Notes: a model not told the origin generated them from the letters alone. A stretch of DNA of 64,000 bases from Rathayibacter iranicus NCPPB 2253 = VKM Ac-1602 (GCF_003149025.1 NZ_QGDV01000012.1:1-64000); one strand, 5' to 3'; shown: positions 1-10,990, numbered from the stretch's first letter. Translations and numbers: made by a program.

Positions 1-197
1 CAGGATATAAAATTGGCATTGAACATAGTGCACGCTGTTGAGTTCTCAAAAATCGGACACACCCCGCCTCCACACCACAAAGGCGCTTCACAACGGACGT
101 GATCGAAAACAATTAATTATCGTAAGCATTACTGCTTGCGTCTTACCGGTCGACTCGGCTAAGCTGGAAAAGTTTCTCTCCCCGCCGCCGTGGCAAC
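1..197 (-). other. 5' leader of an rRNA operon (16S gene outside the window)
   Basis: Read on the minus strand, this relatively A/T-rich stretch contains TTTGAGAACTCAACAG (35-50), followed by GTGCACTATG and an AT-rich run toward base 1. This element is characteristic of actinobacterial 16S leaders, where it serves antitermination and processing. The 16S gene would begin just left of base 1. There is no coding potential. The assignment rests on motif recognition and on the two promoters upstream. Confidence 0.72.
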
Positions 198-203
198 TTG
201 ACT

Positions 204-231
204 AACCTAGCACATCCGCAGACCGTGTCAA
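204..231 (-). promoter_or_regulatory. rRNA operon promoter, proximal
   Basis: On the minus strand, TTGACA (226-231) and TAGGTT (204-209) are separated by 16 bp, a near-consensus sigma-70 type promoter pointing toward the rRNA leader. The start would lie near base 197. Confidence 0.65.
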
Positions 232-333
232 ATCCGGCCCCTTCGTGTGTTTGCGGTCGGATCGAGATCGTCACGCTACACCGCAGCTCTGCTGTCAGGC
301 AGAGTGTCGAGGCCGGGACCGTGTCCCGCGGAG

Positions 334-362
334 ATTTTACATCGTACGCTCGCTACCCGCAA
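334..362 (-). promoter_or_regulatory. rRNA operon promoter, distal
   Basis: On the minus strand, TTGCGG (357-362) and TAAAAT (334-339) are separated by 17 bp. It lies about 130 bp upstream of the proximal promoter in the same direction; tandem promoters are usual for rRNA operons. Confidence 0.55.
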
Positions 363-380
363 TCTTCAAGAGACGAATCT

Positions 381-440
381 CGTCGAGACCGAGGAGCGAG
401 GGGATGGCCCCCACTTGAGGTGGGCCAGCTGGTCTCGACG
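381..440. repeat. Nested inverted repeat between rrn and tyrS
   Basis: CGTCGAGACC (381-390) has a perfect inverted copy GGTCTCGACG (431-440). Inside it lies a second stem, CCCAC (410-414) with GTGGG (420-424). The remaining non-coding sequence between the rRNA promoters and the tyrS stop (about 363-581) shows nothing else I recognise. The element could be a terminator for tyrS or a REP-like dispersed element. Confidence 0.6.
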
Positions 441-581
441 CTCTGCGCCGGACTCCCGCTTGCCGCTCCTTTGGGGTGACGAGGGGTTACATTACGGCGG
501 AGTTCAGCCGCCCGGCAAATCGCTTCCACCCCGGGCGTGTCGCGAGTGTCCAGTCTGCCGGTCGCCCAGCGGTGACCTGGT

Positions 582-1892
582 TCAGCGCACGAAGGCCCCA
601 GCAAAACTTTTCTTGCCGCGTCGCAAGACGGCGATGCCGTCGATCAGCGCAAGCTCGCCGAGGACCGCAGCTTCGCCGGGAACCGGGACGTTGTTCACCG
701 AGAGCCCACCCTGGGCGAGTGCCCGCCGCGCCTCCCCCATGCTCGCAACGAGGCCCGTGTCGAGGAACGCCTGGAGCACGGGAGTCTCGGCCGTCGCCTC
801 CGTCGAGGGGACAGCGTCGAGCGCGCCGCGGAGGATCGTGGGATCGATCCCCTCCAGGGACCCTCTTCCAAAGAGCGCAGTCGATGCGTCGATCACCGCC
901 CGCGTCACCTCCTCGCCGTGCACCAACGAGGTGACCTCCCACGCCAGGGCTCGCTGGGCCTCGCGGCGGAACGGCTCGTCCACGCTCGCGCGCTCGAGCC
1001 GGTCGATCTCGACGCGCGGCAGGAAGGTAAAGGTCTTGAGTCGGTCAACGGCATCGCGATCGTCGGTATTGACCCAGAACTGGTAGAACGCGTACGGGCT
1101 GGTCAGTTCGGAGTCAAGCCAGACGGCGTTCCCCTCGCTTTTGCCGAACTTGGTGCCGTCCGAGTTCATCACCAGGGGCGTGCCGATGGCGTGTACCGAT
1201 ATTCCCTCCGTGCGGTGGATCAGATCCGTCCCGCTCGTGAGATTGCCCCACTGATCGCTACCTCCGGTCTGCAGGACGCAGCCGTACTGGCGGTAGAGCT
1301 CGAGGTAGTCCAAGCCCTGCAAGATCTGGTAACTGAACTCGGTGTAGCTGATGCCCGCGTCGGAGTTGAGGCGAGCGCTGACCGCATCCTTTTTGAGCAT
1401 CGTGCCGACCCGGAAGTGCTTGCCGATCTCACGAAGGAAGTCGATTGCCGAGAGCGGCGCCGTCCAGTCCAGGTTGTTGACGAGCCGCATTCCGTTTTCG
1501 CCGTCCACCGGGAGGAACCGGGACACCTGAGCCTGGAGGCGCTCCACCCACTCGACGACGGTCTCGCGGGAGTTGAGCGACCGCTCGGCCGTCGGCCGCG
1601 GATCTCCGATCAGTCCGGTCGATCCTCCTACCAGGCCAAGAGGACGGTGGCCGGCGAGCTGGAGGCGCCGCATCACAATGAGCTGCACGAGATTGCCGAG
1701 GTGCAGGCTCGGAGCGGTCGGGTCGAATCCGCAGTAGTAGGTGATCGCGTCGCCCGAGAGGAGGTCACGGAGTGCCTCGCGGTCGGTCGAGACATGGACA
1801 GATCCGCGCCAGACGAGTTCCTCCCACACGGAGTCGAACGAGCGGTCGAGCTGAGGGCTCGTCGCGGAGCCCTGGACGTCCTGGTCGGTCAC
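582..1892 (-). CDS. tyrS: Tyrosine--tRNA ligase
   Basis: Class Ic aminoacyl-tRNA synthetase that charges tRNA-Tyr in the cytoplasm. The 436 residues match the bacterial TyrRS length. The Rossmann domain holds the HIGH-type motif as HLGN (residues 64-67) and the KMSKS-type loop as KFGKS (248-252); the tyrosine-pocket segment near residues 180-215 (YTEFSYQILQ, GGSDQWGN) is intact, and the last 65 residues form an S4-like RNA-binding domain. The GTG start has no SD, but a TAGCCT -10 element ends 6 bases upstream, so the mRNA is probably leaderless. It is divergent from the satD-like operon; tyrS next to an rRNA operon is common in Microbacteriaceae. Confidence 0.97.
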   Translation of the reverse strand: MTDQDVQGSATSPQLDRSFDSVWEELVWRGSVHVSTDREALRDLLSGDAITYYCGFDPTAPSLHLGNLVQLIVMRRLQLAGHRPLGLVGGSTGLIGDPRPTAERSLNSRETVVEWVERLQAQVSRFLPVDGENGMRLVNNLDWTAPLSAIDFLREIGKHFRVGTMLKKDAVSARLNSDAGISYTEFSYQILQGLDYLELYRQYGCVLQTGGSDQWGNLTSGTDLIHRTEGISVHAIGTPLVMNSDGTKFGKSEGNAVWLDSELTSPYAFYQFWVNTDDRDAVDRLKTFTFLPRVEIDRLERASVDEPFRREAQRALAWEVTSLVHGEEVTRAVIDASTALFGRGSLEGIDPTILRGALDAVPSTEATAETPVLQAFLDTGLVASMGEARRALAQGGLSVNNVPVPGEAAVLGELALIDGIAVLRRGKKSFAGAFVR

Positions 1893-1898
1893 TCCGCC

Positions 1899-1904
1899 AG
1901 GCTA
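1899..1904 (-). promoter_or_regulatory. -10 element of leaderless tyrS promoter
   Basis: TAGCCT on the minus strand, 6 bases before the GTG start of tyrS. Confidence 0.5.
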
Positions 1905-1933
1905 TCGCGAGAGTGAGCGAGACGCGCTGGAAG

Positions 1934-1982
1934 CATCAAGTCCGTGGGCTTGATGTGGGTGAATCAAGTGTGCATACTTGAT
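1934..1982 (+). promoter_or_regulatory. Two palindromic operators overlapping the satD promoter
   Basis: Operator 1 is CATCAAG (1934-1940) with inverted CTTGATG (1949-1955). Operator 2 is ATCAAGT (1963-1969), six bases, then ACTTGAT (1976-1982); it is palindromic except for one central pair. Both use the same ATCAAG half-site. TTGATG (1950-1955) and CATACT (1973-1978) are 17 bp apart and make a plausible promoter, so a dimer on these sites would cover both promoter hexamers. A repressor role, perhaps autoregulation by the downstream helix-turn-helix protein, is inference. Confidence 0.7.
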
Positions 1983-1995
1983 CGAGGGAGGTACA

Positions 1996-2628
1996 GTGTT
2001 CGTCATCACCGCGGATCAACGCGACAGCCGTCACGACGACGATCGGGTAGAACACGCCATCGCGAGCCTCCTCGATCGTGTAGACACCAGCTTCGTCCTG
2101 CCGCCCGAACGCACCGCGGGTGACGAGTTCCAGTTCGTCCTGGACCGGGCAGACGCGGTGGTTCCGCTCGTGCTCGCCCTGCACCGGGCCGAGCACTGGA
2201 GCATCGGCCTGGGAATCGGCCCTGTGGAGCATCCCCTTCCCGCGACGACCCGTGCGGCTCGAGGTGAGGCATACTTCGCCGCACGGCGGGCGGTCGAGTC
2301 GGCGAAGACACGTCCGACCCGGTTCTCGCTCGATCCCGACGCACCCGGCGACGCTGTCCCGAGCGCCACGGACGTGCAGGCGCTGATCGATCCGCTTCTG
2401 CTCCTGCGCGACTCGCGAACTGACGCCGGCTGGCAGATCGTCGACCTGCTCGAGAGCGGGATCTCGCAGAAGGAGGCGGCCGGTCGCCTCGCCGTCACTC
2501 CGCAAGCGGTCAGTCTGCGGGTGCGCGCTGCCGGCGCCCGGGTCGATGGACCCGCCCGGGAAGCGATCGCGCGCCTGCTGACGGTGGTCGACCGTACGCT
2601 CGATCCCACCGACGAGAGGAACCCTTGA
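1996..2628 (+). CDS. SatD-like protein with C-terminal helix-turn-helix
   Basis: A 210-residue protein resembling the SatD family (named from the streptococcal sat locus), whose biochemical function is not established. The N-terminus (VFVITADQRDSR) is typical of the family; the C-terminal third contains a helix-turn-helix (about residues 153-172, SGISQKEAAGRLAVTPQAVS) like those in sigma-factor region 4. I chose the GTG at 1996 because GGGAGG lies 5-6 bases upstream; the earlier in-frame TTG at 1978 sits inside the operator. It overlaps the next gene as TGATG, so the two form a translationally coupled operon. The paired palindromes upstream suggest local regulation; self-binding is untested. 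Confidence 0.72.
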   Translation: MFVITADQRDSRHDDDRVEHAIASLLDRVDTSFVLPPERTAGDEFQFVLDRADAVVPLVLALHRAEHWSIGLGIGPVEHPLPATTRAARGEAYFAARRAVESAKTRPTRFSLDPDAPGDAVPSATDVQALIDPLLLLRDSRTDAGWQIVDLLESGISQKEAAGRLAVTPQAVSLRVRAAGARVDGPAREAIARLLTVVDRTLDPTDERNP

Positions 2629-3257
2629 TGACGGATGCGTCCGGCTCCCCCGCACTGCTCCTCACTTCCGCCGTACAGACCGCCTCGTGGACCGGCGTCG
2701 TGCTGGTGCTCCTTGCCGGTCTCGCAGGCACCCTGCTCGCACTGCGCCTGCGTCGCCCACACCTCGCGTGGATCGCGATCGGTGCGGGATCGGCCGCGTT
2801 CCTGCTCACTGCGATCGCCGGCAGCACGGCTCCCCCGGTGCACGCGGTGCTCGTCACGGTGCTCGCGTTCGCCCTCGCCGTCCTCGGTGGCGGGCCGGTC
2901 GTGCTGCTCACCCTCGACCTCGCGACCGCCGACTCGCGCAGTGGCAGCCACGGCGGCATCATGGTGACCGCCTCGCAGCGGACACTGACCGGAGGCCTCC
3001 CCACCGCCATAGGCCAACCGATCGAGGTCCTGCGCGGAGGCACGACGATCGGCATTCTGGAGCGAATAGTGACCGCAGGTGCCCTCCTGAGTGGGCTGCC
3101 CGAGGGCGTGGCGGTCGTCGTGGCGGTCAAGGGCGTCGGCCGGTTCAGCGAACTCGCGTCGGCGGAGGCGCGCGAGCGGTTCATCATCGGCACGCTCGCG
3201 AGCCTCGCGTGGTCGGCGGCGCTGGGGATCCTCGCCCGGTATTCCCTCACGGGCTGA
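2628..3257 (+). CDS. Membrane protein coupled to the satD-like gene
   Basis: A 209-residue integral membrane protein of unknown function. Hydrophobic segments near residues 20-40, 45-63, 70-95 and 155-172 and at the C-terminal end give four or five helices, with a Gly-rich loop in the middle. The ATG overlaps the stop of the satD-like gene (TGATG), so the two products are made together, and this pair of regulator-like protein plus membrane protein recurs with SatD homologues. The 3' end overlaps the convergent mpg gene by 11 bp. Confidence 0.72.
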   Translation: MTDASGSPALLLTSAVQTASWTGVVLVLLAGLAGTLLALRLRRPHLAWIAIGAGSAAFLLTAIAGSTAPPVHAVLVTVLAFALAVLGGGPVVLLTLDLATADSRSGSHGGIMVTASQRTLTGGLPTAIGQPIEVLRGGTTIGILERIVTAGALLSGLPEGVAVVVAVKGVGRFSELASAEARERFIIGTLASLAWSAALGILARYSLTG

Positions 3258-3882
3258 GGTTAGCCTCCGGCCCACGGCGCTGAACGGCCGAGCGGTACTG
3301 AACGGCCGGGCGGTAGGGAGACACCGTCGGATTGCCCTCGATGCTGAAGCGCCAGGGGAACTCAATCCCGCCGCCGGCTCCCGAGACCCCGGTACGCGGA
3401 CCGGACACGACTGCGAACTGCTCGTTGGCCGGCCACAGCTCGAAGGCCGCGGAGAGCGGAGAGCCGGACTCGGAGAGCAACACGCCGAGAGCCTTCGCCA
3501 GGCGCGCCGGGCCGCGCGCCAGATCCCGCGGACGCACCGCTCCCCTCCGCTGCAACGCCAGCTCCTGCCCGACGACGACCTCGCCGGCGCGCAGCAACAC
3601 AGCGGAGGCCGTTCCCAGTGGTGAGCACACGATGTTGACGCACGTGTGCATCCCGTAGGAGAAGTACGCGTAGATCGACCCGGGCGGACCGAACATCGGC
3701 GCGGTCCGTGGCGTCGGGCCGCGGTGCGCGTGCGAGCCCGGGTCCTCGCCCGTGCCGAGGTAGGCCTCCACCTCGGTCAGGCGGACGCCGACGACGCCCT
3801 CCTCGGTCTTGTGCAGGAGGACGCAGCCCAGCAGTTCCGGCGCGACGTCGAGGGCCGATCGGGACAGGTCCAGGACTGGCAC
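3247..3882 (-). CDS. DNA-3-methyladenine glycosylase (Mpg/AAG family)
   Basis: Base-excision repair enzyme that removes alkylated purines. It has 211 residues, near the family norm (about 200). It begins VPVLDLSRSALDVAPELLG and carries TEVEAYLG (catalytic Glu) followed by the family signature with DPGSHAHRG and the MFGPPGSIYAYFSYGMH segment. The GTG at 3882 lies two bases after the stop of the small upstream ORF, which explains the lack of a clear SD: translation is probably coupled. It is the last gene of the arg transcript direction and converges with the satD operon. Confidence 0.93.
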   Translation of the reverse strand: MPVLDLSRSALDVAPELLGCVLLHKTEEGVVGVRLTEVEAYLGTGEDPGSHAHRGPTPRTAPMFGPPGSIYAYFSYGMHTCVNIVCSPLGTASAVLLRAGEVVVGQELALQRRGAVRPRDLARGPARLAKALGVLLSESGSPLSAAFELWPANEQFAVVSGPRTGVSGAGGGIEFPWRFSIEGNPTVSPYRPAVQYRSAVQRRGPEANLSP

Positions 3883-3884
3883 GC

Positions 3885-5491
<1,607 letters not shown>

Positions 5492-6427
5492 CTAGTGAGC
5501 GGTTCCGGCGCGTTCGAGAAGCCAGACCAGCAGCGCCTTCTGCGCGTGCAGACGGTTCTCGGCCTCGTCCCAGATCACGCTCTGCGGACCGTCGATCACG
5601 TCGGCGGTCACCTCGTAGCCGCGGTCGGCGGGGAGGCAGTGCAGGAACAGGGCGTCCGGCGCGGCGGCGGCCATCGTTGTGGCATCGACGCGGTAGGCGC
5701 CGAAGGTCGCGACGCGGGCGGCCTTCTCGTCCTCCTTGCCCATCGAGACCCAGGTGTCGGTGATCATGATGTCCGAGCCCACAGCGCCCTCGGTCGGGTC
5801 GGTCGTGGTCAGGGCGGATCCGCCGGTCGTTGCGGCAATTCGCTGCGCGTCGGCCAGCACGGCAGGATCCGGGGCGTACGACTCTGGAGAGACGATGCGC
5901 ACGTGCATCCCAGCCGTCGTGCCCGCCAGGAGATAGGAGTGCGCCATGTTGCTGGCTCCGTCGCCGAAGAACGTCAGCGTCAAATCGGCGAGGTGCCCAC
6001 GGTGCTCGCGAATCGTGAGAAGGTCGGCGAGCAGCTGGCAGGGATGGAACTCGTCGGAGAGCGCGTTCACGACGGGGACGCGGGTGCCGCGCGCCATCTC
6101 CTCCAGCCCGGACTGCGCGTAGGTGCGCCAGACGATCGCCGCCACCTGGCGCTCCAGCACCCGGGCGGTGTCCGACGCAGTCTCCTTCCCGCCGAGTTGG
6201 CTGCTCGCGGTCGAGATGATCAGCGGGCTCCCGCCCAGGTCGGCGATGCCGACGGCGAACGACACGCGGGTGCGAGTGGAGGACTTGTCGAAGATGACGG
6301 CGACGGTCTGTGGCCCAGCGAGTGGCTTGCGCGCCCAGCGGTCGCGCTTGAGTTCGAGCGCGAGATCGAGGATCTCGGCCTGCTCGGCAGGGCTGATGTC
6401 GTCGTCGCGAAGGAAGTGGCGCGTCAC
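5492..6427 (-). CDS. argF: Ornithine carbamoyltransferase
   Basis: Makes citrulline from ornithine and carbamoyl phosphate. It has 311 residues: the carbamoyl-phosphate loop STRTR (50-54), HPCQ (128-131), the ornithine-side segment DTWVSMGKEDE and HCLP near residue 260 are all present. GTG start; no strong SD, so translation probably depends on the upstream argD reading. Sixth step of the arginine pathway, placed directly between argD and argH. Confidence 0.97.
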   Translation of the reverse strand: MTRHFLRDDDISPAEQAEILDLALELKRDRWARKPLAGPQTVAVIFDKSSTRTRVSFAVGIADLGGSPLIISTASSQLGGKETASDTARVLERQVAAIVWRTYAQSGLEEMARGTRVPVVNALSDEFHPCQLLADLLTIREHRGHLADLTLTFFGDGASNMAHSYLLAGTTAGMHVRIVSPESYAPDPAVLADAQRIAATTGGSALTTTDPTEGAVGSDIMITDTWVSMGKEDEKAARVATFGAYRVDATTMAAAAPDALFLHCLPADRGYEVTADVIDGPQSVIWDEAENRLHAQKALLVWLLERAGTAH

Positions 6428-6461
6428 GGTGCTGGTCGCTTTCGGTGAGAGGTGCGGAGGG

Positions 6462-7664
6462 TTAAAGGCTCTGGAGGGCGCGGCCGAGCCGGGAGGCGAA
6501 TTCTGCGACGTCGGCGGCAGTGACGATCAGCGGTGGGGCGAGGCGGATGCTCGACTCATTGGCCGCGTTGACGATCAGCCCGGCTTCGAGTGCGGCGGCA
6601 GCGAGTTCGGCGGCGACGGGCTGCGTGAGCGCGAGGCCCAGAAGCAATCCGGTGCCGCGCACGCCTCCGATCAACGGTGAATTGAGCGCCGTCACGGCCG
6701 TGATGATCTGCGCGCCGCGCTCGCGGGCGTTAGCCAAGAGGTCGGCCCGCTCGATCTCAGCGAGGACGGCTCCGGCCACCGCGGTCGCCAGCGGATTGCC
6801 GCCGAAGGTACTGCCGTGGTGGCCCTTCTGCAGCAGATTGGACGCCTCGCCGAAGGTCACCAGCGCGCCGACGGGGAATCCGCCGCCGAGGCCCTTGGCG
6901 AGCGTGACGGCGTCGGGCAGGATGCCTGCCTCCTGGTAGGCGAACCAGCGTCCGGTCCGGCCGACACCGGTCTGGATCTCGTCGACGATCAGCAGCACGC
7001 CGTGCTCGCGGGTGAGGTCCCGAGCGCGCGTGAGGAAACCGGCGGGAAGCGGGATGACCCCCGCCTCCCCCTGGATTGGCTCGACGATCACGGCCGCGAT
7101 CGATTCGTCGACGGCCGCGTCGAGCGCCTCGATGCTGGCCTCGATGTGCTCGACTCCGCCGGGCATCGGCTCGAAGGGCGCGCGCAGAGCGGCCTTGCCT
7201 GTCAGCGCGAGTGAGCCCATCGTTCGTCCGTGGAATGCGTTCTGCAGCGCGAGTATGCGGTGTCGGCCGCCGGCCGAATTCAGTCGAGCGAGCTTGAACG
7301 CGGCTTCGTTCGCCTCGGTTCCCGAGTTGGCGAAGTAGACGCGCCCGGCGTCTCCCGCGCCGGTCAGTCTGCGCAGGGTTTCGGCGAGTTCGATCTGCGG
7401 TGCCGTGGCGAAGTAATTCGAGACGTGCGCGAGTATGCCGGCCTGGCGAGCGACGGCCTCGACGAAGACCGGATGCGCGTGTCCGAGCGAATTGACGGCG
7501 ATCCCGCCGAGAAAGTCGAGGTACTCGCGGCCATCGACGTCCCAGACTCGGCAGCCCTCGCCGCGCTCCAGGACGGCGAGCGGCGGCGCGACGGTCTGCA
7601 TCATCACGGCGGAGTAGCGCTCGCGGGCCGAGGTGGTGCGCGAGATGGTCGGAACACGGGGCAT
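6462..7664 (-). CDS. argD: Acetylornithine aminotransferase
   Basis: PLP-dependent class III aminotransferase acting on N-acetylglutamate semialdehyde with glutamate as amino donor; 400 residues from the ATG at 7664. The GTEANEAA, DEIQTGVGRTG and LAKGLGGGFP segments mark PLP binding, with the Schiff-base Lys in the last. I chose the ATG beginning MPRVPTIS, with AAAGG upstream, rather than an in-frame codon 18 residues earlier that has no SD. It lies 98 bp after argB in the arg operon. Confidence 0.96.
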   Translation of the reverse strand: MPRVPTISRTTSARERYSAVMMQTVAPPLAVLERGEGCRVWDVDGREYLDFLGGIAVNSLGHAHPVFVEAVARQAGILAHVSNYFATAPQIELAETLRRLTGAGDAGRVYFANSGTEANEAAFKLARLNSAGGRHRILALQNAFHGRTMGSLALTGKAALRAPFEPMPGGVEHIEASIEALDAAVDESIAAVIVEPIQGEAGVIPLPAGFLTRARDLTREHGVLLIVDEIQTGVGRTGRWFAYQEAGILPDAVTLAKGLGGGFPVGALVTFGEASNLLQKGHHGSTFGGNPLATAVAGAVLAEIERADLLANARERGAQIITAVTALNSPLIGGVRGTGLLLGLALTQPVAAELAAAALEAGLIVNAANESSIRLAPPLIVTAADVAEFASRLGRALQSL

Positions 7665-7762
7665 GGTCAGGGAGCCTTTCGATCGAAGCGATCCGGCCGC
7701 GAGGGCCGTCGGTGCCACGCACCAGGGACGGGGCGGGCGCTCGGAGCCGGGGCCACTGAGAA

Positions 7763-8716
7763 TCAGCGGCCCGACATTCGCTCCCGGTCACGGGGATCAG
7801 CCGAGGCGACGACCTCGGTGCCGATCCCCTCCGAAGTGAAGACCTCGAGCAGGATCGAGTGCGGGATCCGACCGTCGATGATCGCGGCCTTCGGCACTCC
7901 TCCGCGCACGGCATCGAGGCAGGCGGTCATCTTCGGGATCATCCCCGATTCGAGTGACGGCAGCAGGGCCGCGAGGTCGTCCGAGCGGATGTGCGGGACG
8001 AGCGACCCGCGGTCAGGCCAATCGGAGTAGAGGCCGGGCACGTCGGTGAGGATGACCAGCTTCTCGGCGCCGAGGGCCACGGCGAGGGCGGCGGCCGCCG
8101 CATCCGCGTTCACATTGAGGGACTGCGTTGGGTCGTCGGAGTCGGGCGCGATCGAGGAGACGACAGGAATGCGCCCAGCCTCGAGCTGAGCGATGACCGC
8201 GGCGGGGTCGACGGCGATGACGTCGCCGACCAGACCGAGGTCGTGCTCCTCGCCGTCGATCACGACGCCACGACGGCGCCCGACGAAGAGTCCCGCGTCC
8301 TCGCCGGAGATGCCTGCGGCCAGCGGGCCGTGCTCGTTGATCCGGCGGACAATGTCGCGGCTGATGCTGCCGGTCAACACCATGCGCACCACCTCCATCG
8401 CCTCCGGACTCGTCACCCGGTAACCTCCGCGGAATTCGCTCTCGATGCCCAGTCGGTCGAGCATCCGTGAGATCTGCGGTCCGCCGCCGTGCGCGACCAC
8501 TGGGCGGATGCCGGCGTAGCGCAGGTAGACGATGTCCTGCGCGAAGGCGCGCTGCAACTCCTCCGACACCATCGCGTTGCCGCCGAACTTGATCACCATC
8601 GTCCGGCCGTGGAAACGCTGCAGCCATGGCAGCGCCTCGATCAGTGTCGCGGCCTTGCCCGGCGCAGCGTCGCGCAGGGCGTGGCTCTGCGCCTCTGCTG
8701 GGGTTTCGTCGGTCAT
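7763..8716 (-). CDS. argB: Acetylglutamate kinase
   Basis: Phosphorylates N-acetylglutamate; normally the arginine-feedback point. It has 317 residues from the ATG at 8716, 7 bp after the argJ stop. Amino-acid kinase fold with the ATP-binding VIKFGGNAM near residue 40 and the substrate loop [10 protein letters not shown]. The N-terminal extension before the kinase core is what arginine-sensitive hexameric enzymes carry (family knowledge), so feedback inhibition is likely. Confidence 0.96.
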   Translation of the reverse strand: MTDETPAEAQSHALRDAAPGKAATLIEALPWLQRFHGRTMVIKFGGNAMVSEELQRAFAQDIVYLRYAGIRPVVAHGGGPQISRMLDRLGIESEFRGGYRVTSPEAMEVVRMVLTGSISRDIVRRINEHGPLAAGISGEDAGLFVGRRRGVVIDGEEHDLGLVGDVIAVDPAAVIAQLEAGRIPVVSSIAPDSDDPTQSLNVNADAAAAALAVALGAEKLVILTDVPGLYSDWPDRGSLVPHIRSDDLAALLPSLESGMIPKMTACLDAVRGGVPKAAIIDGRIPHSILLEVFTSEGIGTEVVASADPRDRERMSGR

Positions 8717-8723
8717 CGTCGGC

Positions 8724-9884
8724 TCAGCTCGAGTAGGCGGAGTTCTCGTGCACGTAGTCGTGCGTGAGGTCGTTGGTCCAGATCGTCGCGGTGGCCGCTC
8801 CCGCGTGCAAGTCGATGTCGACCGCGACGCTGCGCGGCGCGAGGTCGACAAGGTCGCGGCTCTCGTGCGGCTCGCCCGCCCGGCAGACGTGGACACCATT
8901 CATAGCGACGTCGATGCCGTAGGGGTCGAACTGCGCGTCAGTCGTGCCGACGGCGGCGAGCACCCGGCCCCAATTCGGGTCCTTTCCGAACATCGCGGCC
9001 TTGAAGAGGTTGCTCCGCGAGACCGCGCGAGCGACGACGACAGCCTCGTCCTCGGTCGCGGCGTTGAGCACGCGGATCGCGATGTCGTGGGCAGCACCCT
9101 CGGCGTCGGCCTGCAATTGCAGGGCGAGGTCACGACACACGTCGGTGAGCGCGGCCGTGAAATGGGCGACGGCCGGCGTCGCTCCGCTCGCACCGCTCGC
9201 GAGCAGGGCGACGGTGTCGTTCGTTGACATGCAGCCGTCGGAGTCGAGCCGGTCGAAGGTCACACGGGTCGCCGCACGAAGCGCGCGGTCAAGGTCCGCG
9301 GACTCGAGGACGGCGTCGGTCGTGAGCACCACGAGCATGGTCGCCAGGCCGGGTGCAAGCATCCCCGCGCCCTTGGCCATGCCGCCGATGCACCAGCCCT
9401 GGTCCGAGCGCACCGTCGCCTGCTTGGGAACGGTGTCGGTCGTCATGATCGCGCGGGCCGCTGCCTCTCCGGCATCCTCACCCGTGGCCAGGTCGGCGGA
9501 GGCGCTGGTCACTCCTGCGCTGAGCGCCGCGAGGTCGAGCTGGTCGCCGATCAGGCCGGTGGAGCAGACGAGCACGTCGCCCGCCGAGACGTCGAGGCGT
9601 TCGCCGACGAGCTCGGCGGTGCGGTGGGTGACCTGGAAGCCCTGGGCTCCGGTGTAGCAGTTGGCGCCTCCGGAATTGAGCACGATCGCCGAGACGACAC
9701 CGTCGAGCATGACGTGCTCACTCCAGAGCACCGGATTGGCCTTGCACCGGTTGCTCGTGAAGACCGCGGCCGCGTTGTGTAGCGGACCGAGGTTCTGCAC
9801 GAGGGCGACGTCGCGCCCTCCCGACGACTTGAGGCCCGCGACAACGCCCGCCGCCCGGAATCCTGCGGCTGCAGTGACGCTCAC
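8724..9884 (-). CDS. argJ: Bifunctional glutamate N-acetyltransferase / ornithine acetyltransferase
   Basis: Transfers the acetyl group from acetylornithine back to glutamate (cyclic pathway). The 386-residue precursor cleaves itself at the Ala181-Thr182 bond within GLATML, and Thr182 becomes the nucleophile; STGLIGDQL and IMTTDT, also conserved, are intact. The GTG start overlaps the argC stop as GTGA. With ArgJ present, a separate argE is not needed; whether it also uses acetyl-CoA (argA-like activity) cannot be told here. Confidence 0.96.
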   Translation of the reverse strand: MSVTAAAGFRAAGVVAGLKSSGGRDVALVQNLGPLHNAAAVFTSNRCKANPVLWSEHVMLDGVVSAIVLNSGGANCYTGAQGFQVTHRTAELVGERLDVSAGDVLVCSTGLIGDQLDLAALSAGVTSASADLATGEDAGEAAARAIMTTDTVPKQATVRSDQGWCIGGMAKGAGMLAPGLATMLVVLTTDAVLESADLDRALRAATRVTFDRLDSDGCMSTNDTVALLASGASGATPAVAHFTAALTDVCRDLALQLQADAEGAAHDIAIRVLNAATEDEAVVVARAVSRSNLFKAAMFGKDPNWGRVLAAVGTTDAQFDPYGIDVAMNGVHVCRAGEPHESRDLVDLAPRSVAVDIDLHAGAATATIWTNDLTHDYVHENSAYSS

Positions 9885-10930
9885 GGCGCGACTCCGTCCA
9901 CGCTCAGACCTAGGGACTCGGGGAGCCCCAGGGCGATGTTGGTGGACTGGATAGCCGCGCCCGCAGTGCCCTTGACCAGGTTGTCGATCGCGGTGACGAC
10001 GACCACGCGGTGAGCGTGCTCGTCAACGGCCAGCCCGACGAGAGCTGTGTTGGCGCCGACGACATCCGCGGTTCGCGGGAAGGAGCCGCCGGGGAGTAGC
10101 TGGACGAAGAACTCGTCTCCGTAGGCGGTCTCCCAGGCTGCGCGGACGTCCTGGGGCGAAACACCCGGAGCGAGCCGAGCGGTCGAGGTCGCGAGGATGC
10201 CGCGTGACATCGGCACCAGCACAGGTGTGAACGAGATCGACACGGGACCGGCACCGGCCAGTACGAGATTTTGCCGGATTTCGGGGTTGTGGCGGTGCAT
10301 GCCACCCACACCGTAGGCGTGCGCCGAGCCGAGCATCTCGCTCGCCAGCAGATCGGTGCGCAGGCTCTTGCCTGCGCCGGACGGGCCGACTGCCAGCACC
10401 GACACGAGGTCGACGGGCTCGATCACGCCGGCGTGCAGGCCGGGGGCGAGACCGAGGGTGATCGCGGTGACGTTGCAGCCGGGCACGGCGATCCGCCGCA
10501 CTCCCACGAGCTGTTCGCGCTGCTTACGGCCGCCGCCGCCGATCAGCAGCTCGGGCAGGCCGTACGGCCAGGCACCCGCGAAGTCGCCGCCGTAGTAATC
10601 GGCCCAGTCCTGCGGGTCGGTCAGCCGGTGGTCAGCCCCACAGTCGACAACGAGCACGTCCTCGGGAAGGGTCGCCGTAATCTCGCCCGATTTCCCGTGC
10701 GGGAGAGCGAGGAACACCACGTCGTGGCCGGCGAGGTTGTCGGTCGTCGTCTCCACAAGGACGAGATCGCGCAGCGACCGCAGATGCGGGTGCACGGCCA
10801 CCAGAGGCTGACCCGCGTTGGCATACGCCGTCACGGTCCGCACCTCGAACTCGGGGTGGCTCGCGAGGAGGCGCAAGACTTCGCCGCCTGCATAGCCGCT
10901 CGCACCGGCCACCGCCACGGAGAAAGTCAT
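9881..10930 (-). CDS. argC: N-acetyl-gamma-glutamyl-phosphate reductase
   Basis: NADPH-dependent third step of arginine synthesis; first gene of the operon. It has 349 residues with the Rossmann GASGYAG near the N-terminus, LALPHG, the catalytic Cys152 in VPGCN, and HRHNPEI near residue 212. The ATG is preceded by TAGGCT with 7 bases between, so transcription probably starts at the ATG itself. I did not find a clear ArgR box in the 60 bp upstream. Confidence 0.97.
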   Translation of the reverse strand: MTFSVAVAGASGYAGGEVLRLLASHPEFEVRTVTAYANAGQPLVAVHPHLRSLRDLVLVETTTDNLAGHDVVFLALPHGKSGEITATLPEDVLVVDCGADHRLTDPQDWADYYGGDFAGAWPYGLPELLIGGGGRKQREQLVGVRRIAVPGCNVTAITLGLAPGLHAGVIEPVDLVSVLAVGPSGAGKSLRTDLLASEMLGSAHAYGVGGMHRHNPEIRQNLVLAGAGPVSISFTPVLVPMSRGILATSTARLAPGVSPQDVRAAWETAYGDEFFVQLLPGGSFPRTADVVGANTALVGLAVDEHAHRVVVVTAIDNLVKGTAGAAIQSTNIALGLPESLGLSVDGVAP

Positions 10931-10937
10931 GCCCGAA

Positions 10938-10943
10938 AGCCTA
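10938..10943 (-). promoter_or_regulatory. -10 element of leaderless argC operon promoter
   Basis: TAGGCT on the minus strand, 7 bases before the argC ATG. Confidence 0.55.
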
Positions 10944-10990
10944 GCCGGTGTGGGTCTCGAGCCCCGCCCGTCGATGCCGGGCCGCCCCCG

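Noticed and set aside
1-600. tRNA genes near the rRNA operon
   Set aside because: No cloverleaf with a GTTCGA-type T-loop and matching arms was seen in this end of the window.
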